Source: Paulinella micropora (lineage: Eukaryota > Cercozoa > Imbricatea > Euglyphida > Paulinellidae). Taken from it: 64,000 bases of DNA. Positions 38,979 to 48,208 of the stretch are shown here, piece after piece. Every line of letters starts with the position of its first letter. The first letter of the stretch is position 1. The stretch spans positions 1-64,000 of the forward strand of contig WBZZ01000512.1 in the NCBI GenBank assembly GCA_019918135.1, given 5' to 3'. A program made the translations under genes and the position numbers. Under the pieces are notes generated by a model. It had not been told where the DNA came from and searched no databases. It was given only the letters and a program-made list of their open reading frames with translations.

Positions 38979-39108
38979 CGCGGCTCATGAACGAGCAGGC
39001 AAGGGTGTTTTGTGAGAAGCCGGCAAGGTCGTTAACCCTGAGCGCAAAGCAAGTACGAGACCAATACCTAAACTCCACGCTCGTGGAGGACGAGGAGGAT
39101 GCCGACTC
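38979..39108 (+). pseudogene. 130-bp copy of the BRO-N-like gene inside a repeat
   Basis: The stretch matches 40598-40727 of the BRO-N-like gene with about three substitutions. Its borders are sharp: repeat sequence (AGTCTTGAACTTA) on the left and AACTAAGCACCCCAATGCC on the right. It is a captured fragment and is not expressed as a gene. Confidence 0.8.
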
Positions 39109-39246
39109 AACTAAGCACCCCAATGCCGGACGCCCCCCCCCCCCCTCCTCTTCTCCCTTGTCGAGACTCCGGCTGACGAGTACATTTATTTTTGGTACTT
39201 TCTTGATGGCGCTTTTAGCGAAGGCGGCTTGGCGGTCTGTGCATGT

Positions 39247-39310
39247 GATATGGTCGAAAAAGGCAGCGCTTCCATGCTTCTCTGGCAGTACTGCCTTTTT
39301 CGGCCATATC
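39247..39310. repeat. GATATGGC hairpin element, copy 3
   Basis: The arms GATATGGTCGAAAAAGGCAG and CTGCCTTTTTCGGCCATATC form a nearly perfect 20-bp stem with a loop of about 24 bp, one of the two best-preserved copies. It is flanked by the GCAAATTTAGCGACAAATT segment that also accompanies copies 6 and 7. Confidence 0.75.
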
Positions 39311-39690
39311 ATTCCAAGCGCACACATACGCAAATTTAGCGACAAATTTTATGTCAAATTTTATGTAAAAAAAAGAAGAGAGAAAAAGAAAAATCCTGTT
39401 TGAAGAAAAAGGGGAGAGGGAGGGAGGGGGGATGGGGGGGGGAAAGGGAAGAGCGAGGGGGGAGGGAGGGAAGAGAGAGGGACGAGGGAGGGAAGAAGAA
39501 AGAGGGAGGAAAGAGGGAGGGAAAGGGAAAGCGGAATATTCTTACCCCTCCCCTTCTATTTCTTTTTCAGGTACTTAAAAGGATTCCCTAGTCATTTTTT
39601 AAAGCCTCAAGAGAAAGACCCAAAGAATGTCTACTCAGCCCCCGAGCCAAGCCATCACCAGCGCCTCGGCAGTTTTTTGTCGGAGGCAAA

Positions 39691-41220
39691 CATGGTTGCC
39701 CAAGTCGACAGCGATAACTTTGAGCACGTGTTTGACGAAAACAAATTGCTTATGCAATTAAGCCCCGAAGACTTTGCAAAAGTCAGGCGCTCAACCAACG
39801 GGTTTTTCTGCATTTCTGATGCTATTGGAAGCTTTACCGAATGTTCTGAAGATTCTGCCAGAAAAAAGTGGGCCCAGGTGGCACTAAAATTTGGGGAACA
39901 AACACCCCTGAATTTAAAGAAAGCGATCCCGGGTGCCACCCGGTGGTTGACCTACCATTTCCCGTGAAGTTTTTTTCCTTTCCGTACAAAAGCTCGCGGG
40001 CCGACCGGGGTAAGGTGGCACCCGCGACCGAAGTAAGCGCAAGAGAAAAGCGAAGTGTGGCTTGTACGAACTTTCGCGGATTGCTGACTATTCTAAGTCA
40101 TTTTGACCATCCGCGTTGCAAGAAGCTGCGAGCGGAAATGGCCAATATAGCTACCAGGGCATCCGCAGGCGACGAGGCTCTTGAACGGGCGCTGCCAGTA
40201 CGCCGGCAAGAGTTAAGCCCCGAATTGCGCGATTCAATGCGAGCGGGATTGAGGGGCTTTTGCGACCCTGCAATGGAAGAATGTTTGGCTCTCAAGACTA
40301 CAGTGATCACGCAGCTGGAAAAACTACTGGAGGCCAAAGAGGCAATCATCACTCAACAGAATGCTCGACTGGCACTGACGGAAGTGGCGCTCCAAGCAAA
40401 GGACGTGGCGCTCCAAGCCCAAGACTTGGCGCTAAAACAGCAGCTAACCATTACTAGATTGGAACAACAAAACGCCATGAAACGCCGGAAGCTCTTGATA
40501 GGCGCGGCCCCCGTGCTTACTGCAGAGGACATTAAAGCCCCAGAGGATCGCGCGCAGCACCCGGCGGGTTCTACTTGCAAGGGAGACCCACGCTGGTCGC
40601 GGCTCATGAACGAGCAGGCAAGGGTGTTTTGTGAGAAGCTGGCAAGGTCGTTAACCCTGAACGCAAAGCAAGTACGAGACCAATACCTAAACTCCACGCT
40701 CGTGGGGGACGAGGAGGATGCCGACTCGGCCGCTGCAGAGGCCGCGGCTGCGGCAAGGGTTGCGCGTGCAAACGAGGAGGCACTTGCGGCGCTCAGGCAG
40801 GCAGTTGCGCAAATATTACAACCAGCTGATCCGGATGTCCTAGACAGATTCAGCAACGTGAATGGAACACATATCTACAGCGAAGTGGTCAGAGTCGTCT
40901 GCGCACGGCTTCCCCGATGCAACCTAAATAGCACAAACCTGCCCTTAGCACATTTATTCTTGTACCTCGTTCGCAAGAATGCCTGGGGACACGGTGAAGA
41001 TCCTGAAACCGAGCTGGAGCTAGAGGCCACTTTGGGCAAGGAAGTCCTGGGTGAAGATCTACACTTGTACACTCTGGAAGAACCGGAAGGTCTGGTACAC
41101 ATCGACACCCCAGAGTTTGAAATGCGAGTTAAAAGCCTTAGGCTCCTCAGGGACAACAATTCCGACGCAATCCGATTCTTTGAGGAGCGCGGGATTCCTA
41201 GCAAGTATTTGCTTCGCTAA
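39691..41220 (+). pseudogene. Virus-like BRO-N type protein gene (fossil, interrupted)
   Basis: An intronless gene region of about 510 codons that appears interrupted about once. The N-terminal part (FCISDAIGSFTECSEDSARK, KWAQVALKFGE) and the following VACTNFRGLLTILSHFDHPR ... LRAEMANIATRASAGDEALE resemble the BRO-N/antirepressor-type domain of phages and large DNA viruses, which binds DNA. A coiled coil follows (EKLLEAKEAIITQQNARLAL and heptad-like ALQAKDVALQAQD), then a mostly helical C-terminal domain ending ERGIPSKYLLR. A hairpin lies 95 bp after the stop. The viral origin is inferred from the domain type. Confidence 0.5.
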
Positions 41221-42600
41221 GACTCTTAACACGCAATTTAAGTTTGTCGTGACAGACTGATCCTGAAGAGCGACAAGGAGGAGAGAAGCGCTTTACCACT
41301 CCTTCTTTTCATTTCCTAGCCCACTTGCGCAAGTAGGCTAGACTTTTAATGCCAAGTGTAAAGCATCGTGGAGCTCGTAATAAAAAAATTGTATCCAAGA
41401 GCGATGTCACTAATTCTGGGTCTGAAGATTTTATAGATGTCATTTCTTTAGACTATATACCATAGCCCCCACCTACTCTCCCGTCCTTAGTACTGTGTGC
41501 CAAGTGTAATACTTTGTCAAACCTCTCTGTGGATTCACTCCATCAAGATTTCAATCCAATCTGGCTCTCAGGTACAGCCTGCCGAGCCAGACCGTTGCTA
41601 TAAACTCTTGCCCCCCGACCAGGTTAAATCTGTGGCTTTAGAGGGGTATGACAAAGTTTTAATCTTGGCACTGATATCTGGGAGAGGGAAAGGGAAGGTG
41701 CAGGGGAGGGGTAAGCACGATCTGTCTTTGCCCCGCATCTGAGAACGGGGAGCGGGAGGGGTAAAGGGGCAGGGAGGAGGAGGCGCGCCAAGAAAGCGCA
41801 AAAAAGAATACGCTGAATTAAAAAGCTCGACGGTCTTACACTTGGCACTGAAACGGGAGAGGGAAGGAGGTGGGGAGTACGAATTGTCTTAGTCCCCCGT
41901 CTGAGAATCGGGAGCGAGAGAAGGCAGCAAAAGACGACGTCGGAAAAAAGAACCCGCTTGGCCTTCTTTTACAAGAAAGGCGAGTACGGGCGAAGATGGA
42001 CTGAGCCTGACACTACCATCTAGTGAAATTAAATTTCATACCTGTCCCTGTGCAACTAGCTGCTAGCTTCTGCGCTCTTCTCCTCCCCCTTGCCCTTCCC
42101 CTGTTCTTTGAGCCCCCCGGGCTCAGGGGGCTCAGGGAGACGGAAAAAGAAAAAAAGGGTGGGCGCCCCCCCCCCGGCCCTGTCTAGACTACAAACGCCG
42201 TCTAAGTCATCCGACGAGCGACTTCTCCAATGAGGCGGCGCACTTCCTGAGACAGAAAAAGACGTTTTTGCGGAAGGAAAAAAAGCGCGCCAAAAAACTT
42301 GTTTCGCAAAAGTTTTAATTTTAGCACTGAGAACTAAGAAAAAAAGAAGAAAAGGGGAGGAGGGGGGGCGCGCCGAGAAAGTACAAAAAGAGAATGTAAT
42401 AAAAGAATTCTCGACAAGAGAGAATGACAGAGAGGGGGGGGGGCTTGGTGGAGGCGTTTTATGTATTAACTTTTTTCTTGTAGCTTCTGTGCCCTTCCCC
42501 TGCAAATCCGGGCCCAAAAAATGAGAGGGGGGGGGCGCCAGGGAGAAGAGGCGCCCCCCCCCCCCGTCTGAGAACAAGGAGAGGGAGCGAAAAAGGGACA
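41221..42600. repeat. Spacer and repeat mosaic after the BRO-N-like gene
   Basis: 41221-41640 is mostly unique sequence with the hairpin at 41316-41341; no gene was recognised. From 41640 reverse beta (41645-41680) and reverse alpha (41800-41850) modules follow. 41950-42060 is unique. 42060-42600 is again purine- and pyrimidine-rich filler with the GAGCCCCCCGGGCTC palindrome. A (CT)n microsatellite lies at 42615-42643. Confidence 0.55.
41316..41341. terminator. Hairpin 3' of the BRO-N-like gene
   Basis: CTAGCCCACTTGC is followed directly by GCAAGTAGGCTAG, its reverse complement with one mismatch. It lies 95 bp past the stop at 41220. In size and position it resembles the hairpin after the fibre-like gene at 578-604, so both may be transcript-end signals. 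This is an inference. Confidence 0.45.
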
Positions 42601-42609
42601 GAGGAAGGG

Positions 42610-42647
<38 letters not shown>

Positions 42648-42675
42648 GCACACGCACAAGACATACCCAAGCTAC

Positions 42676-42835
42676 CGACGTGTTGCAGAGCGTTATGCAG
42701 CAAAAGGGGTCACTCTGGCGTTGACGGGCAGAAACAAGGCAAGACTAGGCAAGGTAAACGTTAGTGCAAATGTTGTGTTACTATCTATATACTATCTAGG
42801 TTTCCGATAAGTGCAAGGCCCGCGGTGCAGAGGTA
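42676..42835 (+). pseudogene. Captured fragment of a short-chain dehydrogenase/reductase gene
   Basis: Codons from 42676 to 42753 read RRVAERYAAKGVTLALTGRN and on to ARLGK. A GT-AG intron (42754-42799) follows, and the frame resumes as VSDKCKARGAEV to 42835. This is the beta2-alpha3 region of SDR enzymes that binds the adenine part of NAD(P)H: the TGR-N-x3-RL motif and C-x-ARGAEV are typical. No Rossmann glycine motif upstream and no YxxxK catalytic motif downstream is present, so only a piece of a host gene was captured, with its intron. Confidence 0.6.
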
Positions 42836-42839
42836 CCCA

Positions 42840-43200
42840 CAGCGACGCCGAGGATGATACAACGGTTTTGACGATCGCGCTGCGCCCAAACAGCGAAAAC
42901 CGGGTTGACGCCAGAACCAGCACAGAAATGGTTGAACACCTCCTGGCTTCTGAGCTGCTGGACGCCAGCGAAGCCTTTATAGACCTTTGCCGTCATTTCT
43001 TGGCCAGAAAGGATGAGGAAGGTGAGTAAGGATATATTTACGCAGCCAGCAGGTCTCTTTAGCTCTGCTTAATAACTCAGCACGCTTCCGCTGTGTTTTC
43101 AAACAAGGCGACGCCGACGACGGGCAGGACGGCTTTTTGGCGCGGGCTTACAGCAGCGAATGCGGCGCGACACCACCCCTAGGTTGGCTTCTGCCCCCCC
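42840..43200 (+). pseudogene. Spliced-looking gene fragment downstream of the SDR piece
   Basis: An open frame from 42811 reads RTSTEMVEHLLASELLDASE and FIDLCRHFLARKDEE. It meets a canonical donor (GTGAGTAAG at 43022) and resumes after an acceptor at 43107 as GDADDGQDGFLARAYSSECG in the same phase. It then runs into a C-homopolymer. No start and no family is recognised. It may be a second captured fragment beside the SDR piece. Confidence 0.35.
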
Positions 43201-43361
43201 CCCCCCCCCCTTGCGGCAAAGCATCCCCGACCTCAGGATGCCCCTGGAAGATCAAGCCTTGGACCGGCTGTATCTCGACAGGGTGCAACACATTGCTGCT
43301 TAATTTTGTCTTGTTGTTTTTTAAATTAAAAAAAGCTAGATTTTGTTGGTAAAGCCAGCCC

Positions 43362-44027
43362 CTAAAGCAACAGCTTTTCCATGGCGGCGGTTGGCGGGCT
43401 TGGCACGCGCCCGCCTGCTGCGGGCAGGCACATGTAATATAGCGTGCAATCGCCGAACAGCGCATCCTTAGGACCAGTAATCTGGAAAGCGCGCAGCACC
43501 GGCAACACCAGCCCCTTGGTAAGGCGGTGCAAGAATAGCTGTACGACTACTGTAAAAACAAGGTTGTCTGTCTCTGTCCCTGCTTTGTCCTCCACTATTA
43601 GTTTCTTTAGCTCGTCTGCACTGCACGTGGAAATAACGCCTTTCAATGGCCCTGGTTTTGTCGACTCAAGACCGGATTTATCTTTGCAGACTTTTTCTTC
43701 TTCGTTTGCTCCCTCAGTGGACACTCTCTCTTCCAGGCAGCATCCTGCGCCGACGTTTGCTGGCTGTCCGCGTTGTAACACGCTGTCTAGCTGTTCGAGC
43801 AAAGACTCAGCTTTTTCCTTTGTTTCACTGTCTGCGAAAACGTTGTCAATGCGGCAAGCGTCGCAGGCGTGAATCCCCGAAATTCTTTCCAAGGCACTTG
43901 TAACTTCTTGCTCAGTCACCCGCAGCTTCGAGGTGCTAGATTCCTGTAGAAAACTTGTCGCGGGGGTTGAGTGGAGGGCGCAACCTGTGGCTGATCCAAG
44001 ACAAACTGTTGCCATTCGCTCAACCAA
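43362..44027 (-). CDS. Unknown intronless protein, 221 codons
   Basis: The ORF is uninterrupted. It contains a long helical region (EQEVTSALERISGIHACDAC, ESLLEQLDSVLQRGQ), a HACDAC pair that could hold a metal, a Glu/Lys-rich linker and a hydrophobic C-terminal half (DNLVFTVVVQLFLHRLTKGL, VLPVLRAFQI) that may pack against a membrane or a partner. The first ATG-type starts are at the 5' end; the true start is uncertain because the frame is open upstream for some codons. Hairpin copy 4 lies just upstream. The context (fibre-like, helicase and BRO-N-like fossils nearby) suggests, but does not show, a virus-derived gene. Confidence 0.4.
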   Translation of the reverse strand: MVERMATVCLGSATGCALHSTPATSFLQESSTSKLRVTEQEVTSALERISGIHACDACRIDNVFADSETKEKAESLLEQLDSVLQRGQPANVGAGCCLEERVSTEGANEEEKVCKDKSGLESTKPGPLKGVISTCSADELKKLIVEDKAGTETDNLVFTVVVQLFLHRLTKGLVLPVLRAFQITGPKDALFGDCTLYYMCLPAAGGRVPSPPTAAMEKLLL

Positions 44028-44060
44028 AACGAATTTTGGGACAGGGTTTTTGGTACCGCG

Positions 44061-44130
44061 GATAAGGTCGAAAAAGGCGATTCTTTGCCGGGTTTTCCGG
44101 TGGAACTGCGCTTCCTTTCTCGGCCGTAAT
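44061..44130. repeat. GATATGGC hairpin element, copy 4 (diverged)
   Basis: GATAAGGTCGAAAAAGGCGA pairs imperfectly with the right arm TTCTCGGCCGTAATAT. It lies directly upstream of the 43362-44027 gene, so if it is a promoter-linked hairpin this copy is the best placed one. Confidence 0.55.
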
Positions 44131-44346
44131 ATTCACTTCTAAAACTTGACCATATCACGCCCCGACGAGGGCCAACGTGCTGTTTTTATTTACGCGTCAG
44201 ACAAAGTTTTAATCTTGGCACTGAGAACTAAGACAGGGAGCGGCCCTGATATCCATGCCCCTCCCCTGGCATGCCTGAACTTGCAATTCGCAGCCATCTA
44301 CAGTTTTCCACAGCTAGCGTCAAAGGCCTCCGGGGCTGCAGCTATT

Positions 44347-44670
44347 TTACAGGCACACGGGCAGGTCCAGTGTTACCTGGATTTCTCCCAACTGTACTGA
44401 TGCAAGGCAGCTGACACCGGTCGAACTGTACTTATGATAATTGCGCACTGCGACGAAGCGGTAGGCGTTGTAGTCCTGTGCTAGACTCAAGGTCATGGTT
44501 TGTGTTTTGCCCCAATGGTTCCAAACGCTCCAGGCAGTGTCCCGCAGGGCCGCCTCCAGCTCCGAGTACATACGAACGCCCGAAAATTCTAGCAAATGTT
44601 TGGCTCTCTCCCGTCGGCTTTTTTTTGGGGGGGGGGGGCGTGCTTTAGAAAAGTGGTAGTCTGCTACCAC
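44347..44670 (-). pseudogene. Virus-like fibre-type fragment (fossil)
   Basis: About 105 codons on the - strand. RMYSELEAALRDTAWSVWNH is followed by a MTLSLAQDYNAYRFVAVRNY strand pair, as in tail-fibre or receptor-binding domains where a slsxY-x-x-i-x-V motif is common. The AWSVWN segment recurs at about 63200 on the - strand with shared DNA (TTCCAAACGCTCCAGGCAG). The start is not clear. Treated as a fragment of virus-like origin, on pattern only. Confidence 0.3.
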
Positions 44671-44891
44671 AAAACGGTTGGTAGGGGGAGGGGCACTTTT
44701 GTCTGCTTCGCACCCGCACCAAAATGGTTGACAGTGTGTGGGGAGGGGGAGGGAAAGGGGGGGGGGGGGGGGGGGGGGGGAAAGACGAGAGTGGAAAAAA
44801 AAGTGGGGTGAGAATTTGACAGAAGGATGTCAAAAGGCGCGAAAAGAGAGCTTGTCTCTCGGTGGCCTCTTGACAGTACGAATATTTGTCA

Positions 44892-45221
44892 ATGGCAGCG
44901 AGTGCCAAGACTGTCAGTGCGGCCTCGCTGACGCTGACTGCGCCAGAGTATGGCGCAGACGGCTTTTTGCAGCTAAGCCTGCGCGAGGCAGGCCGCTGTC
45001 TAGAGGTTGAAGCGACGACCCGAGAAGGCGGCGCTCGTACCGCCAGCAGCGAGCCCGGCGCGCAGGCCCATTGGCAGGGCAGCATTCGAGCTGAAGGCGA
45101 CGTGGACGAAGACGAGTTGCGCGCCGCGGTCGCTTCGCTGAGCTCGGGTCTCGTGTTTGACATCTGCTTTTTCTTAATAGCCCAGCAGGCAAAAACAGCA
45201 AAAAGAAAGAAAAATGCTTGA
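44892..45221 (+). CDS. Unknown intronless protein overlapping the next ORF
   Basis: The ORF has 109 codons from ATG at 44892 (MAASAKTVSAASL). It is beta-rich in the first half (YGADGFLQLSLREAGRCLEV) and ends in a basic KTAKRKK tail. GADGFLQLSL resembles GADGWLRLKL of the fibre-like fossil at 612-1389. Its stop overlaps the start of the next ORF in the 8-base sequence ATGCTTGA. Such tight overlap is usual in viruses and bacteria and unusual for nuclear genes. A long opposite-strand frame exists but looks like a shadow. Confidence 0.4.
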   Translation: MAASAKTVSAASLTLTAPEYGADGFLQLSLREAGRCLEVEATTREGGARTASSEPGAQAHWQGSIRAEGDVDEDELRAAVASLSSGLVFDICFFLIAQQAKTAKRKKNA

Positions 45222-46085
45222 CTGTTATGGCTGTGACCTAGGCAACGGCGAGGCACTGCGGCTGCGGCCTTGCAAGGAGCCAGCCAAAGGGTTCGTCCTG
45301 GTCTGGGCTGGCCTCCACGTGAGGGCGAGGCGCGGGTACATTTTATGCCAAGAAACGATGAAAAGCAGACCAAAAAAACTCGCCTGTTTTGGACAGGAGC
45401 TGGCCGAACTGCGTCTGGAGGTAGCGAGCCTGCGCGCCCTGCAGGAGCGACTGCCGGAGGTTTATGTACTAGACGCAAAAGTGTTCGAGCGCTTTGGCTG
45501 GACGAGCCAGAGCGCGGCCTTTGAGTCATGGGAAAGCTCAGGAAGTAGACGGTGGATCATTCCCCCCAAGATCGGAGCGAGTACCCCGAAGGTGTCGACA
45601 GCGACGCGGTCCTGTGCTTCCGTCCCTCTAACGGAGGGATGTGCCATCTGCGAGGTACGCTGTATGGAAGAGGCCCCGGCATGCAAACGACTGTGTCGCG
45701 CACCACGATTGCCAATAGAAGTGCAATGGAGGTGAGCAGCACTCTCCTGATTCTACCAACGGCAAGCCGCCCTAGCAAGACCTGGGTGTCCCGTCTGTGT
45801 CAAAGGCCCAGGCCTGACAATTATAACCGATACGAGATGCTCACCGGCGAAGCAAAAATATCAGGCTGGAGCACTAGCAGCCAGCTGTACAGGGACAGGT
45901 ATGAAATTTTGCCAGATGGTAGTGTCAAGCTGGTCTGGGTAGTCCTGTGCTGGAGCGAAGAAGACAACCTCAAGCTTGTGAAATGTCTACAAAACAGAGA
46001 AAAGGGAATGTATGTCTGCTTCGGCAACGACGCGCTGAGCTGGGTGGCGGGCGCACATTCTCTCAAACAACAGGAAGGACAGTGA
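45214..46085 (+). pseudogene. Virus-like tail-fibre-type protein gene 2 (fossil, broken)
   Basis: About 290 codons that appear broken about once or twice. The N-terminal part contains a short coiled coil (LAELRLEVASLRALQERL). Further on come VLCFRPSNGGMCHLRGTLYG, comparable to ACRRVGPLCMLEGHVIF of the 612-1389 fossil, and DRYEILPDGSVKLVWVVLC, comparable to its LEVSTNGMVRLSV. The layout is that of a trimeric fibre: a coil followed by a beta domain. The start ATG overlaps the stop of the 44892-45221 ORF. Confidence 0.4.
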
Positions 46086-46469
46086 ACAAAAAAAGACGTC
46101 ACAGTCTTTCCCCCCCCCCCCCCCTTTTTGCTCAGACACGACCAGCCCCGTGCCGAAAGCAGAAAAAGGCACACATTGTAGATTTGTGTTTTTTAGGATC
46201 CTTTTTTTAATCGAAATAATTAAACGAATCTCTTTTGCAAGATTTCTTCTCAGGGGAGATCTGGGTCCCGCAGCGAAACAAGGGCACCAATATTATCCGG
46301 CAGACAAAAAAACAGCTGTGGGCCACTAAGGTTCAGGCCTGGAACAAGGAAGTGCTTTCTATCAAGGCAATGTGCCGACCCTCTTCTCCCGGCTAAAGCC
46401 AGCCTTTTCGTAGCTCTTTTTTTTGTGTGCTCAGAACCGCGATGACCAGTAGGCGTTTTTTTTGTCGCC

Positions 46470-47060
46470 GCGCTGGCGACAGCGCGACAGCGCGACAGCG
46501 CGGTATACACGATCTTGCCCAAATGATAGTTTCGCGGGCAGAACGGGGTGGGTGACAGCACCAAGTAGACGGTGTCAAACTCATTGCCACGCACATGTCG
46601 GTCTGCGCGAACGCCAACATTAGCCCATCTTCGCCGTCTCTCCAGCCTTTCCTGTTCTTGTTGCTTTAGAATGTCAAGGCATTGTTTGCACGCCACTGGT
46701 TCGTTGGAACGCTCCAACGCCTTGGACTCCAGCCGCACTTTGGCACCTAGAAACAGCGCGTAGGCGGGTGGTTGGTGGTCTTGCCGAAAGACGTCTAGCC
46801 GCGGCTCAGCCCCCGCCAGGCAGGCCAGGCCCCTATTCAGCAGGGTAGCTTCTTCCTTGCGCACCACCACGATTTGCCAGCTCGGAAATCGCCTTACCCC
46901 CGGCGTGAGCTTGTTTTCCAAAAAGCCCGGACCCACGACCAGTTTGTGCTGTTCGTGCCAGTCCTTCAGCCTGCCGTAGAAGCCCTGCCACGTAGACGTA
47001 TCGAATTTGGTTTTTTCGTGGGGCGTCTGGTAGTCTAGGTAGTGCAGACAGTGGTCGAGC
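46470..47060 (-). pseudogene. C-terminal part of an SF1 (Pif1/RecD-like) helicase, fossil
   Basis: On the - strand the order of motifs fits the 2A-2B end of SF1B helicases: VVVRKEEATLLNRGLACL (the R-N-x2-V-x2-LN segment), then ALFLGAKVRLESKALER (the GAxVML segment), then RGNEFDTVYLVLSPTP and LGKIVYTALSRCRAVA (motifs V and VI, with Arg finger region). Walker A/B motifs are absent, so only the C-terminal third is here. Such helicases unwind DNA in viruses, Helitrons and cells. The 3' side runs on to 46250 without recognised content; the 5' side has long open frames on both strands. Confidence 0.45.
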
Positions 47061-47087
47061 CACGCTGCGACGCACAGCGGCTGGCTC

Positions 47088-47483
47088 GTGCGGATGGTGC
47101 CCGCCAACCGCTGTGCGTCGCAGGATGAAGTGGACAGAGCCGTAGCCGATGGGCGGGAGCTGGCCCTCGTCGCCGAGGGACCAGTCGCGCGCTGCAGCTC
47201 CTTACCCGAACTACGCTGGGCGAGGGGCCTGCCCGTGGTGATACATTCGCACCAGGGGCCAAGCTGCAGCGACCTACTGCCGCTGGTGCTGCGTTTCTTG
47301 CTCGTGTCGTCCGGCAGCAGCGGCGGTGGTGCCGTTGCGGCCGCGCCACCACCGCCGCAGCTGCAGCAGCAAATGGAGGACTTTATGCTGCGGTTGCATG
47401 ATGTCAGTGACGTGGTAGGCAAGCAGACCACCAGCCTGCGCTTGGCAGAAAAACATCTACAGGCCGCGCGTAAAAGCGAATGA
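47088..47483 (+). CDS. Possible small ORF, unknown
   Basis: An open frame of about 131 codons. The last part, MEDFMLRLHDVSDVVGKQTT followed by LRLAEKHLQAARKSE and stop, looks like a coiled helix pair and more like protein than the opposite strand. The first part is GC-rich and ambiguous because the helicase-like frame on the - strand extends into it. No family is recognised. Confidence 0.25.
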   Translation: MRMVPANRCASQDEVDRAVADGRELALVAEGPVARCSSLPELRWARGLPVVIHSHQGPSCSDLLPLVLRFLLVSSGSSGGGAVAAAPPPPQLQQQMEDFMLRLHDVSDVVGKQTTSLRLAEKHLQAARKSE

Positions 47484-48208
47484 GGGTCTGCTTGGCAAAC
47501 TACAGTCTATGCTGCTGCCCGCGGCCGGCGATATATAACAACTCGCGCGAAAAGCTGCGCAATTCTTGTATTGGAAGAAAGTAAGGCAGAACCGGGCCTT
47601 CTCGGAAAAAACACAACTTGTGTGACCACCTCCTGGAAGGCCGCTTGGCAGACTTGCGCGGCAGTGCTCGGTTTGGTGCGGTTAAATCCCCACACACGGC
47701 ATCGATTCCTGCGCAAGTCTCACAAGGAATCGATGCACATAAAATCTGCACCCCAGTTCCGGCGTGATACATAACCCGCGGATTAGCAGACAGTGTTCAA
47801 TATCTCGGGGGAAAGAGACAAAGTCGTCTGATGTTTAAAACGAAAAAAAAATAGAACCGACAGATTTTTTTTTACAGATATGTTTGTCCAAGTTTTTTTT
47901 ACTTTTAATACCACAAAAAAATAAAAACAGAGTCCAAAAAAACTATCATACAACATTAGCCCCGCCAGACGTTGATGCCGTCCCACAGCAGGTCTATGTC
48001 GCGCAAGTACCGCCGGGGCATCCGACACATTGCCTCTTCGCTCATATAATCAACATCACCCTTCAGGGCCAGCAGCCTGCCCGCGTAGCGGAACTTGGCG
48101 CTCGCCTTCTTTTGTCAAGCTTTTTAATTTAAAAAAATTCGGTTTTTGTGTGCTCCCCCCCCCAGGGGGGGCTGTGATATGGTCGAATTTTGGGAGTGAT
48201 ATGGCTAA
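47484..48208. other. Gene-poor spacer with A/T-rich palindromic tracts
   Basis: Mostly unique sequence. TTTTTAATTTAAAAAAATT at about 48121 resembles TTTTTTAAATTAAAAAAAG at about 43318; both lie next to ends of gene-like stretches. Truncated hairpin arms (GATATGGTCGAA, GATATGGCTAA) occur at 48176-48208, where the segmental duplication begins. No gene was recognised. Confidence 0.4.

Noticed and set aside
44645-45529. A 294-codon - strand ORF opposite the 44892 and 45214 ORFs
   Set aside because: Its composition is uneven (Pro-runs from the G tract) and it has no domain-like pattern, whereas the + strand frames show fibre-like features. It is probably a shadow.
46470-47060. The helicase piece as evidence of a Helitron
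   Set aside because: No HUH Rep domain, no 5' TC or 3' hairpin-CTRR end was found, and only the C-terminal third of the helicase is present.
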